A DNA stretch of 64,000 bases from Symsagittifera roscoffensis (taxonomy: Eukaryota; Xenacoelomorpha; Acoela; Convolutidae): NCBI RefSeq assembly GCF_963678635.1, contig NC_087069.1, positions 10,995,206-11,059,205 on the forward strand. The letters are read 5' to 3'. Shown here piece after piece: positions 45,560-56,121 of this stretch. Within the stretch, counting starts at the first letter, position 1. The number at the start of each line of letters is the position of its first letter. The notes under the pieces were generated by a model. That model saw only the letters and a list, made by a program, of their open reading frames with translations. It was not told the origin of the DNA and did not search any database. Made by a program: the position numbers and the translations under genes.

Positions 45560-46174
45560 AAATTATTCTCACCTGAAAGTGATCGTTAACGATATCAGCG
45601 AAATTTGGTCTCTTGAATTGGCATATGTGGATAAATTGGCCAAGTATAAACGAGGAGTACTACAATTATTAATTGCTGTCGATTGTTTACCTCGCTGTTT
45701 ACAAGTAGAACCCCTAAAGACCAAATCAGCTAAAACAGCAGAGTTTAAAGGAGAGTTCGAATCGTCACATACAACACTCAAAGTGAAAAAATCAGCGTTT
45801 GCCGAACGGATTTTTTGATTGCTCAAAAGTCTTATCTACAAGTAGTTGCAGCTTGAATGGACATAGAGTTATATTGAAAAAATACAGATTTTCGTTCAGA
45901 CGATCAACTCACGTGTGAACAGGGTAACCAAATTAACAAGGTGACGCGAACGCATGTACCTGCTTTAGTATCGATAATTGCAAACAGTTCAAGAAAAATT
46001 GTACAAACAACAAAGTTTTATTTTGGTGACTATGTGCAAATTGCCGAAACTGACTTGCCTCCCACATACAGTCTCAATTATGCAAAGAAGGAAGAAACCA
46101 ACGGAAAGTTTTATGAAAAAGAACTTGATTTGATTGGAATCCAAGCAGATTTTGACAAAAATGGGCAATGCTGA
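45560..46174 (+). pseudogene. Polinton integrase
   Basis: ORF 45579-45818 reads VNDISEIWSLELAYVDKLAK, LLIAVDCLPRCLQVEPLKTK: the first catalytic position, normally Asp in W-x-A-D-L, is Glu, while the second Asp (AVD) is kept. The third region (normally a D..G.E box) is not readable before the TGA. ORF 45941-46174 continues with TRTHVPALVSIIANSSRKIV, FYFGDYVQIAETDLPP and FYEKELDLIG, the C-terminal chromodomain-like end. The connecting segment (45820-45940) is shifted. When intact it inserts the element into DNA. Confidence 0.8.
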
Positions 46175-46990
46175 GTTTACTGTACAATTGATATCAGAAG
46201 CATAAATGTATTATTACCCAGACAACACTTTGGCAGTTTTAGATTTTTATGTTAAGAGGAAGTAGCTTTAGACCGAGATTAGAGAGTTGCTCAGAACTAA
46301 TTTTCTCAACGAAATTAACTAATTTTACTGATGAAGAATTAACGTATTTCAGAATATCCGAAGTAGTAGCAAGCAATGGTTACGCTGGCAATCGGAAAAC
46401 AATTATGGCGATAAAAAATATCAAGTCAGGATAGTAATAGTACATTTTTATAAAAAATAATTGATCAAGGAGATCAAAAACAAAACTCAAAGACGAAATT
46501 AATTTCGATGCAAGTCCTCAAGAGATCACGATTAGCATGAGCATTTGGATGAATGCAAATGAAGGAATATCATTTCCAAGTCCCGAAATACCCAGTCTGC
46601 TAGGCTACTTTGCAAAACTTGACGGGAACGTTGAAGGTCACTTAGGTTACAAAATGATACCCTCCTTCGATGCATCTTATGAGGGAAACGAACTGTCCGA
46701 ATCTCATTTCCCATATGACTTATCCAGTGGAACAAGACTAATTTTTGTGTATATTGACTACCATGTGTATATTTAATACCAAATTGTTGGAGATGCAAAG
46801 ACCCCCTTGTTACGACTCATTGATTCAAATAGACGCATCAAAAACGGTAGTGCCTGCCGCATTGAACCTAATCATCGAAAAACTTCACGCGTATAGACTT
46901 CAAAAAAATATTCACCTCATCAGTACAATCAATATCTGTAAAGTTGCGCACAGAAACTGGAAGACTAAGGCCTTTTGCAGAAACTAGTAA
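46165..46990 (+). pseudogene. Polinton penton-like minor capsid protein
   Basis: Readable pieces are EFTVQLISEA then YYPDNTLAVLDFYVK near 46170-46250, ORF 46537-46776 with MNANEGISFPSPEIPSLLGY and YDLSSGTRLIFVYIDYHVYI, then YQIVGDAKTPLLRLIDSNRR and INICKVAHRNWKTKAF. The sequence of N-terminal xxPDNTL..F.VK, then LxxGxxxxFVYxD, then xxVGDxxxPLLR matches the single jelly-roll penton base of Polintons and adintoviruses. It forms the vertices of the particle. Frameshifts at about 46250, 46440 and 46775. Confidence 0.75.
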
Positions 46991-47129
46991 AGTTGTGTTG
47001 ACTCTAAAATTCATGCGCTTTGAGTAAAAACCAACCGAAAACTATTATGCAAAGCAAGCTCACTTCCTCAATTTTCTGGACACTACCGACAACGCAGTGG
47101 ATTTTGCACTTTATCGGCTTGTATTGGTC

Positions 47130-47434
47130 GTGTTGCTATATCGTTTGCAGGACGGGTTAATCTACCGGCTGCAAAAAAACTGGGCAGAGAACTTTTGATG
47201 AGTGCAGCGCGAGGATTGATTGATGTCGCAAGGAGAAAGATTTCTGCAACACAAGCACTGAGAACACTATCACAAAAACTGCTAAAATCAACTCGGTGGT
47301 GGTAGACGTCGGCAAAGGCACCAATGAATGGATTACGAAAAAGATGGTCAGTAGAAGCTCGAAAAAGGAAAACAACCATTCGAAGGAAAAGAAGACCAGC
47401 GAGAATTCGAGCTGATTTTTTCTCAAACATGAAA
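47130..47434 (+). pseudogene. Polinton PX/pVI-like core protein
   Basis: A frame from about 47150 reads VNLPAAKKLGRELLMSAARG, LIDVARRKISATQALRTL, a stop near 47303, then ARKRKTTIRRKRRPARIRAD and FFSN at the end. An amphipathic N-terminal half with a highly basic C-terminus ending in DxF is the usual form of the Polinton/adintovirus core protein, which resembles adenovirus pVI/pX. It sits directly between penton and major capsid genes, as expected. Confidence 0.65.
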
Positions 47435-47457
47435 AATGATCGCTAATTTAATATCCA

Positions 47458-48715
47458 ATGAAGCTACCCAAAGCTCTCTGGACTTTTTTTGAAAATCAAC
47501 CGCTTTTGATTACTTTTGAAAAAGTTTTTGACCAAAAAATTGGACTTGTCTGCTCACCTAATGGAACAGTGATTGAGTTTGAAATCACCGATGACTGTAA
47601 CAGTTTTGTTGACCTGCAAAAAATATAATTGGAAATACGATGCAAAATAACGCAAGCAAATGGAGATGATCTGAGATACGACAACACTGATCCTACTGTG
47701 TCTGATTCACTGTTGCTCTTAAACAACTTCCTGTATTTTCTTCTTTCTGACTGTACCTTCTCTGCTAATGGACTCGAAATCTCACATGCCAATCGTAATT
47801 TTGTGCATAAAATGTTTATTGGGACAGAATTTTCTAACAGCAGAGGAGCCAAGGATTCATGCCTCAATGGTCAGTGATATTGTCTCGAAAACGATCCCGC
47901 TGCGATAGACGCAGCTGTTTTCGCATCTCAACGAGAATTGGTCCTCTGAGCCGAGGGAGTTTTCGTTCTATTGACCCGCTAGAGTTGATTTTTTTAAAAC
48001 CTGTGACAAGCATTTGTTGAGCGGTATCACTCTCAGACTTTCCTACACACGCTCTCATGAAGACTTTCTCATTGTATTTGAAGATGCCGCGAAGCAATAC
48101 AAGCTGCAAATACTCGAAGCGAACATATTTATTAGAAAAATGGCTGTGACGACATTGGGCCCTCTACCCTTGAATCAAATTTGATCACAACTCCTGCAAA
48201 CTACCCATATCAAGAGAAAATTACCTAAACATTTCTTGTAACAAATCATCAGCCCAGCTGGCAACAGTAAGATATTTTTCCTCGTGAACCGGTGAGACAA
48301 ATTATAATAGCAATGAACACCAATAGAGCATTTCTTGGAACAAACCGAACAAATCTTTTTCATTATCAAAGCTTGGCTTGGAACAGATTACTTTGAGACG
48401 GAACGGTTTGCCAATTAGTACATACACCAATAAGTACACAAGATCATAAACGTCTCTTATTCAACACACTATCAGCAATGGGTGTTCTTCAATACAATAT
48501 CTGGATAACTACCAGCAACACTTTAATGTGTGTTTCGATCTCACGAGCACCCAGTAGGCAGCTCCTGACTTGTTGCGTCCAGAATTCACTAACTGCTCAG
48601 GTTTACTCGATCTTCAATTCTCAAACCCTTTGACAGCAAACCTTGAAATATTTGTTTAAGGTATATACTCATCCAATGTTTTTTTTTACATCCGACCGCA
48701 AACTTACAAAGAACG
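47458..48715 (+). pseudogene. Polinton major capsid protein
   Basis: The N-terminal part is open for about 140 codons with two stops: LLITFEKVFDQKIGLVCSPN, IEFEITDDCNSFVDLQK, LEIRCKITQANGDDL, SDSLLLLNNFLYFLLSDCTF and GLEISHANRNFVHKMF. These match the first jelly-roll of Polinton capsids (a PIEF.I....Y+DL..t.L.v+.kI..ANG.DL pattern). Later pieces, with shifts, are IFPREPVRQIIIAMNTNRAF, NLFHYQSLA and LLDLQFSNPLTANLEIFV, the C-terminal LDLxF strand. Double jelly-roll capsid subunit; inactive. Confidence 0.75.
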
Positions 48716-48740
48716 TCCTTCCAATTTCGACAGTCTGAAA

Positions 48741-49187
48741 ATGGATGAAATTCAGTTGCAAGATCTCATTCAGAACTGTAAATATCTGAAACATATGTTT
48801 CTTGGAGTATTTGCAGCCGACATTTTTCCACCTCACATCCCAATCAATATCTTTGTGATTGTGAACACTTCAAAATCAGATTTTCCGGGGACTCATTGGA
48901 TTGTGATATGCAATAGACAAAAAGTTATATACTTTGCTGATCCTCTTGATCTTCCTCTTTGGCAGTGCACTAATCTATATAAACGATTGAACGAGAATTT
49001 TTATCAGGTCACTGAATTGATGAAAAATTTTCCCAAGCAAGACTCAAACTCTACCATGTGCGGTTCGTTTTGTAATTATATTGCACAATTGATTTATGAT
49101 AAGAACTTTATTAGCGATGCTTCTGATTTTTTAAACATAAATGATCATGTGCTGAAACCTTTTCTAACTCACATGCTTTCCAATTAA
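48741..49187 (+). CDS. Adenain-like cysteine protease (PRO), intact frame
   Basis: Uninterrupted ORF of 148 codons from the ATG at 48741. His52 in PGTHWIVI, Asp67 in YFADPLD, Gln100 in FPKQDSN and Cys107 in MCGSFC occupy the positions of the adenovirus protease catalytic set, with the characteristic seven-residue Gln-to-Cys spacing. The family cleaves capsid and core precursors during maturation; in Polintons it is usually about 150-200 residues, so this is full length or nearly so. It follows the major capsid gene, as expected. It is the only right-arm gene without a stop or shift, which may be chance in a short gene or selection. The upstream start context is plain AT-rich sequence. Confidence 0.85.
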   Translation: MDEIQLQDLIQNCKYLKHMFLGVFAADIFPPHIPINIFVIVNTSKSDFPGTHWIVICNRQKVIYFADPLDLPLWQCTNLYKRLNENFYQVTELMKNFPKQDSNSTMCGSFCNYIAQLIYDKNFISDASDFLNINDHVLKPFLTHMLSN

Positions 49188-49339
49188 ATAACATTTAATA
49201 TGGCTCATTTGTACACTTTTATGTTTAATTATGAACACTACGATTTTTCAGTAATTGACATTCTTACCCAATTGTTAACTGAATATTAATAATCCGAGAA
49301 ATTAGGCTACAGTCAAAAATATACAAAATCGATCTATGG

Positions 49340-49440
49340 GGGGCCTCCTTTCAGTACAATCTCCGGACGGGTTTCGAAACGCTGACTTTCAGCTGAGTGT
49401 CGAGCGCCCTGCGTTTTCCTCTACTCGGACCCCAAGAAGG
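49340..49440 (-). repeat. GC-rich tRNA-like or SINE-like island
   Basis: A GC-rich island in AT-rich surroundings. The minus strand reads gtttcgaaacc (49370-49380), close to a pol III B box, about 40 bases after tagaggaaaacgcagg, which could be a decayed A box. The T-arm stem does not pair well, so a working tRNA is unlikely. Confidence 0.25.
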
Positions 49441-49824
49441 AAGACTCCGATATGCATACTCTGGTTCTGTATACCTTAATAACGACGTTCTTATTAATTA
49501 ATTTTTTTAACATGGTTTAATTTTATATACAATTCAATTTATAGATCAATGCGTACTAATTAATTTTTTTTGTCCAAAAATTTTGTCAAAAAGGAAGGAA
49601 ACGCTAAAAGAGTGCTGATAGCGCAACTCATATTAAGCCAAACTGCAGTGACAACTTAAACTTTTTACACTACAATTTTTTTTAGTTAAAGTCATAAATT
49701 AGTTGCAAAAAGAAACAATTGCAGGTTGCATGGTGACTATAAGTTAAAACTTAATACATTATGACTAATAGTTTTATTACATGAGGACTATTAGTTATAA
49801 AATAACACGTGGTGACAATTTGGA

Positions 49825-49932
49825 TTTTTACATGGTGACCATTGGTTGTCAGATACTACATGATGACCAGTGTAATCTATACTTACTAATCATCCATGTA
49901 TGACAACACCCCCCTCCCAACTTAATGCACTA
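49825..49932. repeat. Right terminal inverted repeat of the Polinton
   Basis: Inverted copy of 34029-34165, ending taatgcacta. The intervening stretch from 49450 to 49824 is AT-rich and noncoding, with repeated tggtgac/ttagttata patterns that may extend the repeat. Confidence 0.8.
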
Positions 49933-49939
49933 TATGCAT

Positions 49940-51121
49940 GCTACTAATTAATTTTTTTTTTCAAAACTTATGGTTTGCGTTCATAGCACAGCTTCAATTC
50001 AATTTTTGAGCCGGATTACTTCGCCACCTGCGCAGAGCGTTCATAGAAATACTGTGTGCAGTAATTATCCTAATTTGGCCTAATTTTTTTGAAAGCGGCA
50101 GTACAACAGTGCCGAAATACGACAGTGCCAAAAATGAAAGTCTTCAACACGCTTTTTTCATCACTGCTGTACTTCGGCATTGTTGTGACAGGTTGACTTC
50201 CATAGACCAAAAAAGATAGCCATACAATTCCATAATTTAGGTCATAGCCGCTCTACTAAGATACAGCCGCTGAAAAATCGTGTTCTTTTTATTTTTTGAT
50301 AACCCGTTATTGAGAAACATTAGTTCGGAAAATAAAAAGAACACTTCTTTTGAATGGCTAAACCTTAGTAAACAAACATGCGACATGTAGCGTATTTGAT
50401 ACGAGAATTTTTCTTTAAAGTTTGGCTTCAACCACTCGTTTTTTGAATTTTTCGATCTAGACTGTTTCTGGTTGATTCGAAAACTGTTTCAAAATTGAGT
50501 TTGTGTAATTGATCAACTGGTCATAAATTTGACGTGGTTGTTTGTTGGTTTTAGTTTACACTCTTTTTCCCCAGGTGAAAAGTTTGCGCAAAGACGACTT
50601 AATCGATAAAATTGAAAAAGATGTGCTCTGCAATTTTTCAATTTTCACTTCAAGACAAATTGTTTCGAAATCTTTAACATCACTAGGATGATAAATAGTA
50701 CCGAGTAATAACAGAGCCGGCATATCTTCGTAGAAAACAGAAGGAAATTGAAACGTGTCACTCGAACCTTTTTATAGAAGTTGAAGCTCTTGAAAATGTT
50801 TAGAAAAGCTTATAGTCCGGTTTCCGAAGCATTGAATTAACTGAGCCTGCAAGAAATGTGATGTCACTTTTTGTTCGGTCTTTCGCAGTTTTGGGTGGAA
50901 TATAGCCTCACTGATAGTATTTCAAAGTTTAGCCGGTTTAAACTGCTGACACTCAAATATTTTGGCCTCCCCCAAACAGTTACAAAAAATAAAACATGTC
51001 TTCCTTGAGTGATTTCTTGTAATTTAAGTCGTTAATTACAATGAAACCTAAGCTTGCGTATAATAAATTTGTTGACTGGTAGACGTACATGTGTTGCTTC
51101 TGACTTCAGCTGATTATGAAT
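49940..51121. other. Noncoding stretch right of the Polinton with dispersed repeat
   Basis: 50095-50240 contains cagtacaacagtgccgaaat, cagtgccaaa, gtacttcggcattgttg and acttccatagaccaaaaaag, inverted relatives of the ggcactgttg repeat at 32.4-33.9 kb; its end also matches 4349-4390. No genes seen elsewhere in this interval. Confidence 0.45.
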
Positions 51122-51518
51122 CAGGGGCGGCTTTGGGGGGGTTTGACGTTTGCTATCCGCTCAGGAGGTCGACCCCCTGAAGACCCGAAGGGTCCCCCAT
51201 TTGTACTATTTTGAGATATCTATTTTTGATGATACACCATAAAAATTGTCAAAATGCACCTTTGGTGTCAATCTATTCTAATTTTGAGGGGGGAGAGTGA
51301 TTTTTTGGTCGAAATTTTCAAAAAAATTGCAGAAAAAAAACGCCTTTTTTGGCCTTTTTTTCAAAATCTTGCCTGCAGCGGAATAGATTTGGTCAAAAAA
51401 GGGTCTTTTTGATGATTTGGGAGAGCTCAGAAAATCAAATTTGATCAAATCTAAAAAAGGTTTTACAATTTTTTTTTAAAATTCCCCCCCTTTCAGGAAA
51501 ATCCTAGATTCGCCACTG
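51122..51518. mobile_element. MITE-like repeat with imperfect inverted ends
   Basis: Starts caggggcggctttggggggg-like and ends cctagattcgccactg, imperfect inverted partners of the CAGxGGCGxxTxTxGG kind seen in hAT-type MITEs. Interior is noncoding with a gaccccctgaagacccgaagggtc hairpin. No 8-bp target duplication found, so the call is tentative. Confidence 0.4.
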
Positions 51519-52560
51519 CCATGGTTTACAGAAGAATTCACAAAAGCCATGTCTAGCTTCGCTGGTGCTGAACAAACACTATGCGCAAACCACCGCTCAT
51601 TTTTGGTTTGTTTGTTACAAACCAGTAATTACCGAAACTTAAAAACTATTGCAGATATTAGGAAGGACAGAGCTAATTTCACTCGGTTAATGTTGAAAAA
51701 CAGCATGATGTTGTTCTTCTGGACTTGCGTCGGCACAAGAGTTTACATGTCGAACACCGGACGAAAAATTCGTCAATATAAATTTTTTGCTTGTAGTATA
51801 CACTTCAAGATGTTAAGTCTTGCGTTAGTGGTCATGCGTTTCTCGCAATCCGCCATTCACAAAGGACCTTGATCAAGCTGAAAAATTTCAATCACTGCCA
51901 ACACTTTTGATTCTAAAGTTTTTTCACTTTTATTAACCGTTGTCTGCCTGGAAAACTAAAACGTTTTGGTTTCAGAGGCGTGTTTTTCTACATTCTCAAG
52001 TCAATTCTGCGAGTCGGGAACCGTTTGTCCAAATGATTGAAACATCATCACAACCACTGAAAATTGAGCATGGTTTTTCCCAAAGCTCAGTGCTCAGCCT
52101 TCTACTTTTTCTCTTATTTATTAATGACTTACCACAATACCACAAAATTTTAAGAAAAGCAATATGTAGTATTATTTGCTGATGGCACTTCGATTTTTCA
52201 TTCTGAAAAAAAAGTGAAAATAAGGGTTTTGCCGGTGAAATTAGTAAAACAACTAATCGGATTAGGCAAAACAGTCTGGCAGTAAATTCCGATAATTGTT
52301 ATTTTATGAGTTTGGGGAAGGCCTCAACATCAAGGTTGCATCTTTCACGGCAAGTGCTAAAAACTGTTGATCGCTCAAAAAATTTAAAAACTGAAATAGA
52401 CAAAAAATTATGCTACAGATGTCACATTGAAAAAATGAACAAAAAACTTTAGCACTTCTGTGTGGTGGTTTATAAAAATAAAAGGTAATTCTCAAAAAAG
52501 CATCTACTGATTTATTAAAATGCATTTTGCCAGTCATATTGAGTTATGAAATTAACTACG
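51519..52560 (+). pseudogene. Non-LTR (LINE) reverse transcriptase fragment
   Basis: Pieces in shifting frames are PWFTEEFTKA.. (about 51530), KLKRFGFRGVF (about 51950), LKIEHGFSQSSVLSLLLFLL with FINDLPQYH (52055-52140), and LFADGTSIF (about 52175). These are the usual palm motifs G-x-PQGSVLGPLLFLL-INDLP and FADDTSI of Jockey/CR1-like LINEs. The GVPQG box reads GFSQS and the second Asp of FADD is Gly, so it is inactive. The 3' part fades out near 52560. No poly(A) tail seen. Confidence 0.7.
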
Positions 52561-53904
52561 CATATGTATAAAACGTATTTAAATAAATGTTCAAAAACGA
52601 ATCATTAGAGCATTTTTTTAAACAGCGTTCTGAGTCACTCATCGACATTATGGAGAACCATGAGTTTTTCACTGTTTTCGATTTTTTTCTGTGTGAATTA
52701 TTCAAAATGCTTTCTCACGAGCTTCGTGGCCGCTCTCAACATAAGTTTCTTCATCGAGAACAACTTCACAGTTGACGACAAACAAGAAATACTACAAAAT
52801 ACATATTACCTTTGGAAAACTGTAGTACTTTTCAAATACGGAAATCAGACGAACATCAGCTGCTTTTAGCTTATAATTGGCTGATCAAAAATAGTATATG
52901 TTCTAAAAATTTGTTAGAAAAGTTAGAATGTTTTCAAACGCTTTTCAAGGTTTTTTCAAACAGTTAGTAAAATCATGTCCCTCATAATTGCTCTCTCAGC
53001 AAGACCAAGGGTCATTGCTCGTTGAATTTAAATACTCTACAGTGACCCCTCCAGGCTTTTTTTAAATTACATAATTTTAAAATGCAGCTGGTAAAGGAAT
53101 TCAAATCAATGAGTAGTAAAGTTTAAGAAGGATCAAATACGCTTCACAGCAGTCGCGATGTTTTGATGTTTTGATCTTTTGGTGTTTTACTTTTCACTGA
53201 AACGTTTTTGAAAAAAAATATGACAAAGATCGTGTGAACTGAAAAACTCCCACAGCTTCAACCAAAAACCGAGAAACAAAATGCGATGGATCTCTTGTTC
53301 AACAGGGTAATAAAATAAGTCTCATGTGTTATATGAAAAAAGACTCAAATGATGCACTTGTAGCACTACTAGAAATGATGGTAAAATATTTGTGATCATT
53401 GTTTATAACCTTTGGCTTTTTACCACACTTTCAATGCAAAAAAAAACAGATTTGGACAATAACTAGAACGACTGATGAAATATGAAATATCAATCCTTGC
53501 CACTGGAAAGTTTAGCATACATTACCACAACAAAAACATCTGAATGCATAAAATCCGAATAGTTTTTAGTTTTCAAATAAATCTGCCGGTAGCGAGTTAT
53601 TAGAAACATGTCCTGACTACTCTATTTGAAGAAATGCCAATATATTTGTTTTAACTGGACTTGACTATGCTTTCTTCTTACAGAAAACCCTTTTTTGCTC
53701 AAAGGAAAAACTGATAAACCAAAAGCAAAAAGCTTGGATTATCTCAAGTTGTATCAGCAGAATTTAATAATGCTGCTGATGAAAAGCTTGTAAACTAACC
53801 GATAGAATCAATGAACAATCTTGACCTGTTTTAGAAACCTGTCAGGGCAACACCAACAGAGGTAAAAAAAATTACACAAATGAAATAATTTAATGAACTA
53901 TAAT
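52561..53904. other. AT-rich noncoding
   Basis: A 62-codon and a 69-codon ORF overlap at 52587-52869 without domain support. Nothing else recognised. Confidence 0.35.
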
Positions 53905-53963
53905 AAAGGTTACTTTTGTCTCGGAAATCCATTATAACCGACTAGAATCCATGGACGCTCGGT
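53905..53963. repeat. Solo end of the AT-palindrome element
   Basis: tttgtctcgg.aa.ccatta.aa.cgact.aaatccat, then gacgctcggtgcg: the same order as the right end of the element at 29975-30036. Confidence 0.6.
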
Positions 53964-54374
53964 GCGGGTATATGCCCTATAAAGCAACACGTGGCGCGAA
54001 AAACAAAAGTCGTGTAACCGACAGAAAACCATATTTCTGCAATCTTAAATGCGAAGTTTCAGCGCGCAGAAGAAAAAAAAAACTTTTCACACTCGGCAAG
54101 ACAAAACTGGACTGTTGTGAGAACTTAACTGTTACGGAACCTTCTTTACTTTTGTCGAAACTGTTCAGCAAAAAAAAATTCTCTTTGAAACGGTCATTTC
54201 ACTCATCAAATACGGTTGTTTAGACGCTGTCAAAACAACACGTTTTGTAGAAGAAGAGAAATGCCAAATGCTAGACACAGCTAAGACTTGACAGCCTCCT
54301 TTGTTTTTTTTCAAGAGAAATTTAAGTTTAGCGATTTTGGTTGCAAGCAGGTCGACGGAATGACTTGTCAGTGT

Positions 54375-54500
54375 CATGACACACTATATTTAAACCCACA
54401 TTTCAAAGGACTAGGAGCAGTATCAACAGCGAAGAAGCATCAATCAACATGAACCGTCGTTCGTACCAAAGCAAAGGGAAAACCCAACTACAGCTCTAGT
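54375..54500 (+). promoter_or_regulatory. TATA-like promoter with short ORF
   Basis: ctatatttaaacc at 54384-54396 is followed about 65 bases later by caacATGAAC and a 16-codon frame ending TAG. The layout looks like a core promoter plus leader of a compact gene, but the frame closes at once. A truncated gene or chance. Confidence 0.25.
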
Positions 54501-56121
54501 CTCAGTTTTTTTTACAAAAAGAGGACCAAATTTAAGCTTTTCTCGATTCGAAAGCAATACTATTAACGGTCTTTCAACCCGAAAGTTAAGAGAGCCAGCC
54601 TAACTTGTATAGCCTAAATTTTTAATTGAGCAGTTATTAACTCTCAGAATTATATCGTTAACCTACTCAAGATGAAAATTTAGAAAGCCTGCCTACAGTA
54701 TAGTTGTTAACTTCATCGATTCATATTCATAAACAAAGTGTCTTAATAATAAACAAATTTGAAATCAGACTCTGTGTAAGCCAAAAAACTGTTAAGACAT
54801 TTTCTTGCTTATTCTTCTCAACAAAAAATTGTTAAGAAAATACAAATACATATACTCAAACAGTTGATTTCGAAAAAGGTAATTAGAAATTCCGAAAAAA
54901 ACTCTCAGAATTTTTGCAAGACAGCAATTGTTTTTTTTTCGAAAAATGATCAGCCTTTTGAGTCGAACGTTGATCAGCATTTCTACAGTCAGCCAAGTTA
55001 TTAAAATACTCAAACACTTGTGTACTCTATTGCACAGATATGGAAACATTGGATTTTTTACCAACCTTTCAAAATATCGATTTCATGTTTGTTTTACGTG
55101 TTATTACTGCTAAATGCGTGAAGTTACGAGGTGAAGTTTGGAATAAATCTGATTAAAATTGTCAGTATGTTCACAAGGCCAAATTTCCTTGCATTATGAC
55201 AAAGTTAAATCTTTTCAAAATTAAAGTGTAAGAGAGACTTGAAAATAGCCGGAAAAACGATGTTTTCATCACTCTTTTACTTTCGAAAAATGTTTAGTAA
55301 CTTGTCTCTGGAATCCAGTAATGAACAGACACTAAAATTTGACCCTAACCAGCGCACATTTTGGCCTCGTAATCTAATTTTCTAATCAGTTTTGGATCTT
55401 TTTAACATAATCTCCCTTTTGGTACCTGGTAACAAATCATCACCCCTATGATGAAACAATTCAACGCGGTTGAGAATATGCAAACTTTGTTCATAGTAAA
55501 GAAACCTCCACGACCTCAAAAGTTTCAAAGAGTTTTGAGGTCGTGAGCGAGTAAAAGGGTTAAATATAAAGTATAAACTTCTGAATACAAAGAGTTAAAA
55601 AATTCCCAAAGTGGTCAAAAATACGTCAGAAAGACGTTTCGGTTGAGAAATTTTGTTTAAGACCAGTATCAATGTTTAAAGAAAGAAAAATTTTGCGAGA
55701 TTGTAGCAAGAGTGTTTGCAGTTTGATGGTAAATAATTCATGTTGAATAAATGAATGCTAAGTAAAGCTTTATTTTTCATAAATACTGTATACTTCAGTT
55801 TTTTATAATGATCAAGTAGAATTACTTTTCTGAGCGTATTGTATTTCTTAAATCTTCTGAACAAATTATCGTTATTGTACATTTGTGAAAAAAAGACTGT
55901 GTTAGTTTATATCTAATGAAAAATTTGTTGGCTTGTTCGTTACACTAAAATAAAACAGTAGAAGTGTTTTTTATTTTTGTGACGGTTAAACGGAATATTT
56001 TTCTGTACCAATTATTTAATATTCATTTGTAACATTAAGCAAAAAAAAAAACGTTCTTATTTTAGAAATTCTGATTGATTTTCGACCATCGTTCTGAACT
56101 AGTTCAATTTTATTGGAAGTA
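54501..56121. other. AT-rich noncoding upstream of the plus-strand membrane gene
   Basis: No supported genes; includes the hairpin at 55509-55545. The promoter of the gene at 56122 should lie at its right end; no TATA box stands out. Confidence 0.35.
55509..55545. repeat. Perfect 13-bp inverted repeat with 11-nt loop
   Basis: cacgacctcaaaa (55509-55521) and ttttgaggtcgtg (55533-55545) pair exactly. Could form a hairpin in RNA or DNA. No flanking gene explains it. Confidence 0.6.

Larger units (their letters stand above)
34029..49932. mobile_element. Polinton/Maverick element, about 15.9 kb
   Basis: The two ends are inverted copies (34029-34165 and 49825-49932), starting TAGTGCATTA. Between them lie the expected Polinton genes: DNA polymerase B C-terminus (minus, left arm), FtsK/HerA-type packaging ATPase, retroviral-type integrase, penton-like minor capsid, pVI/PX-like core protein, double jelly-roll major capsid and adenain-like protease. 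The length is within the usual 15-20 kb. TATGCA occurs just outside both ends (34021-34026 and 49933-49938), a possible 6-bp target duplication, but it is two bases off the left terminus. Most genes carry stops or shifts, so this is an old copy. Confidence 0.85.

Noticed and set aside
47083-47867. Minus-strand ORFs of 89-123 codons
   Set aside because: Antisense to the core and major capsid genes, whose plus-strand motifs are convincing.
49340-49440. Functional tRNA gene
   Set aside because: A B-box-like motif is present but the T-arm and acceptor do not pair; kept only as a weak SINE/tRNA-like note.
54375-54500. Histone-like gene start after the TATA box
   Set aside because: The 16-codon frame starting at the ATG does not match any histone N-terminus and stops at once.
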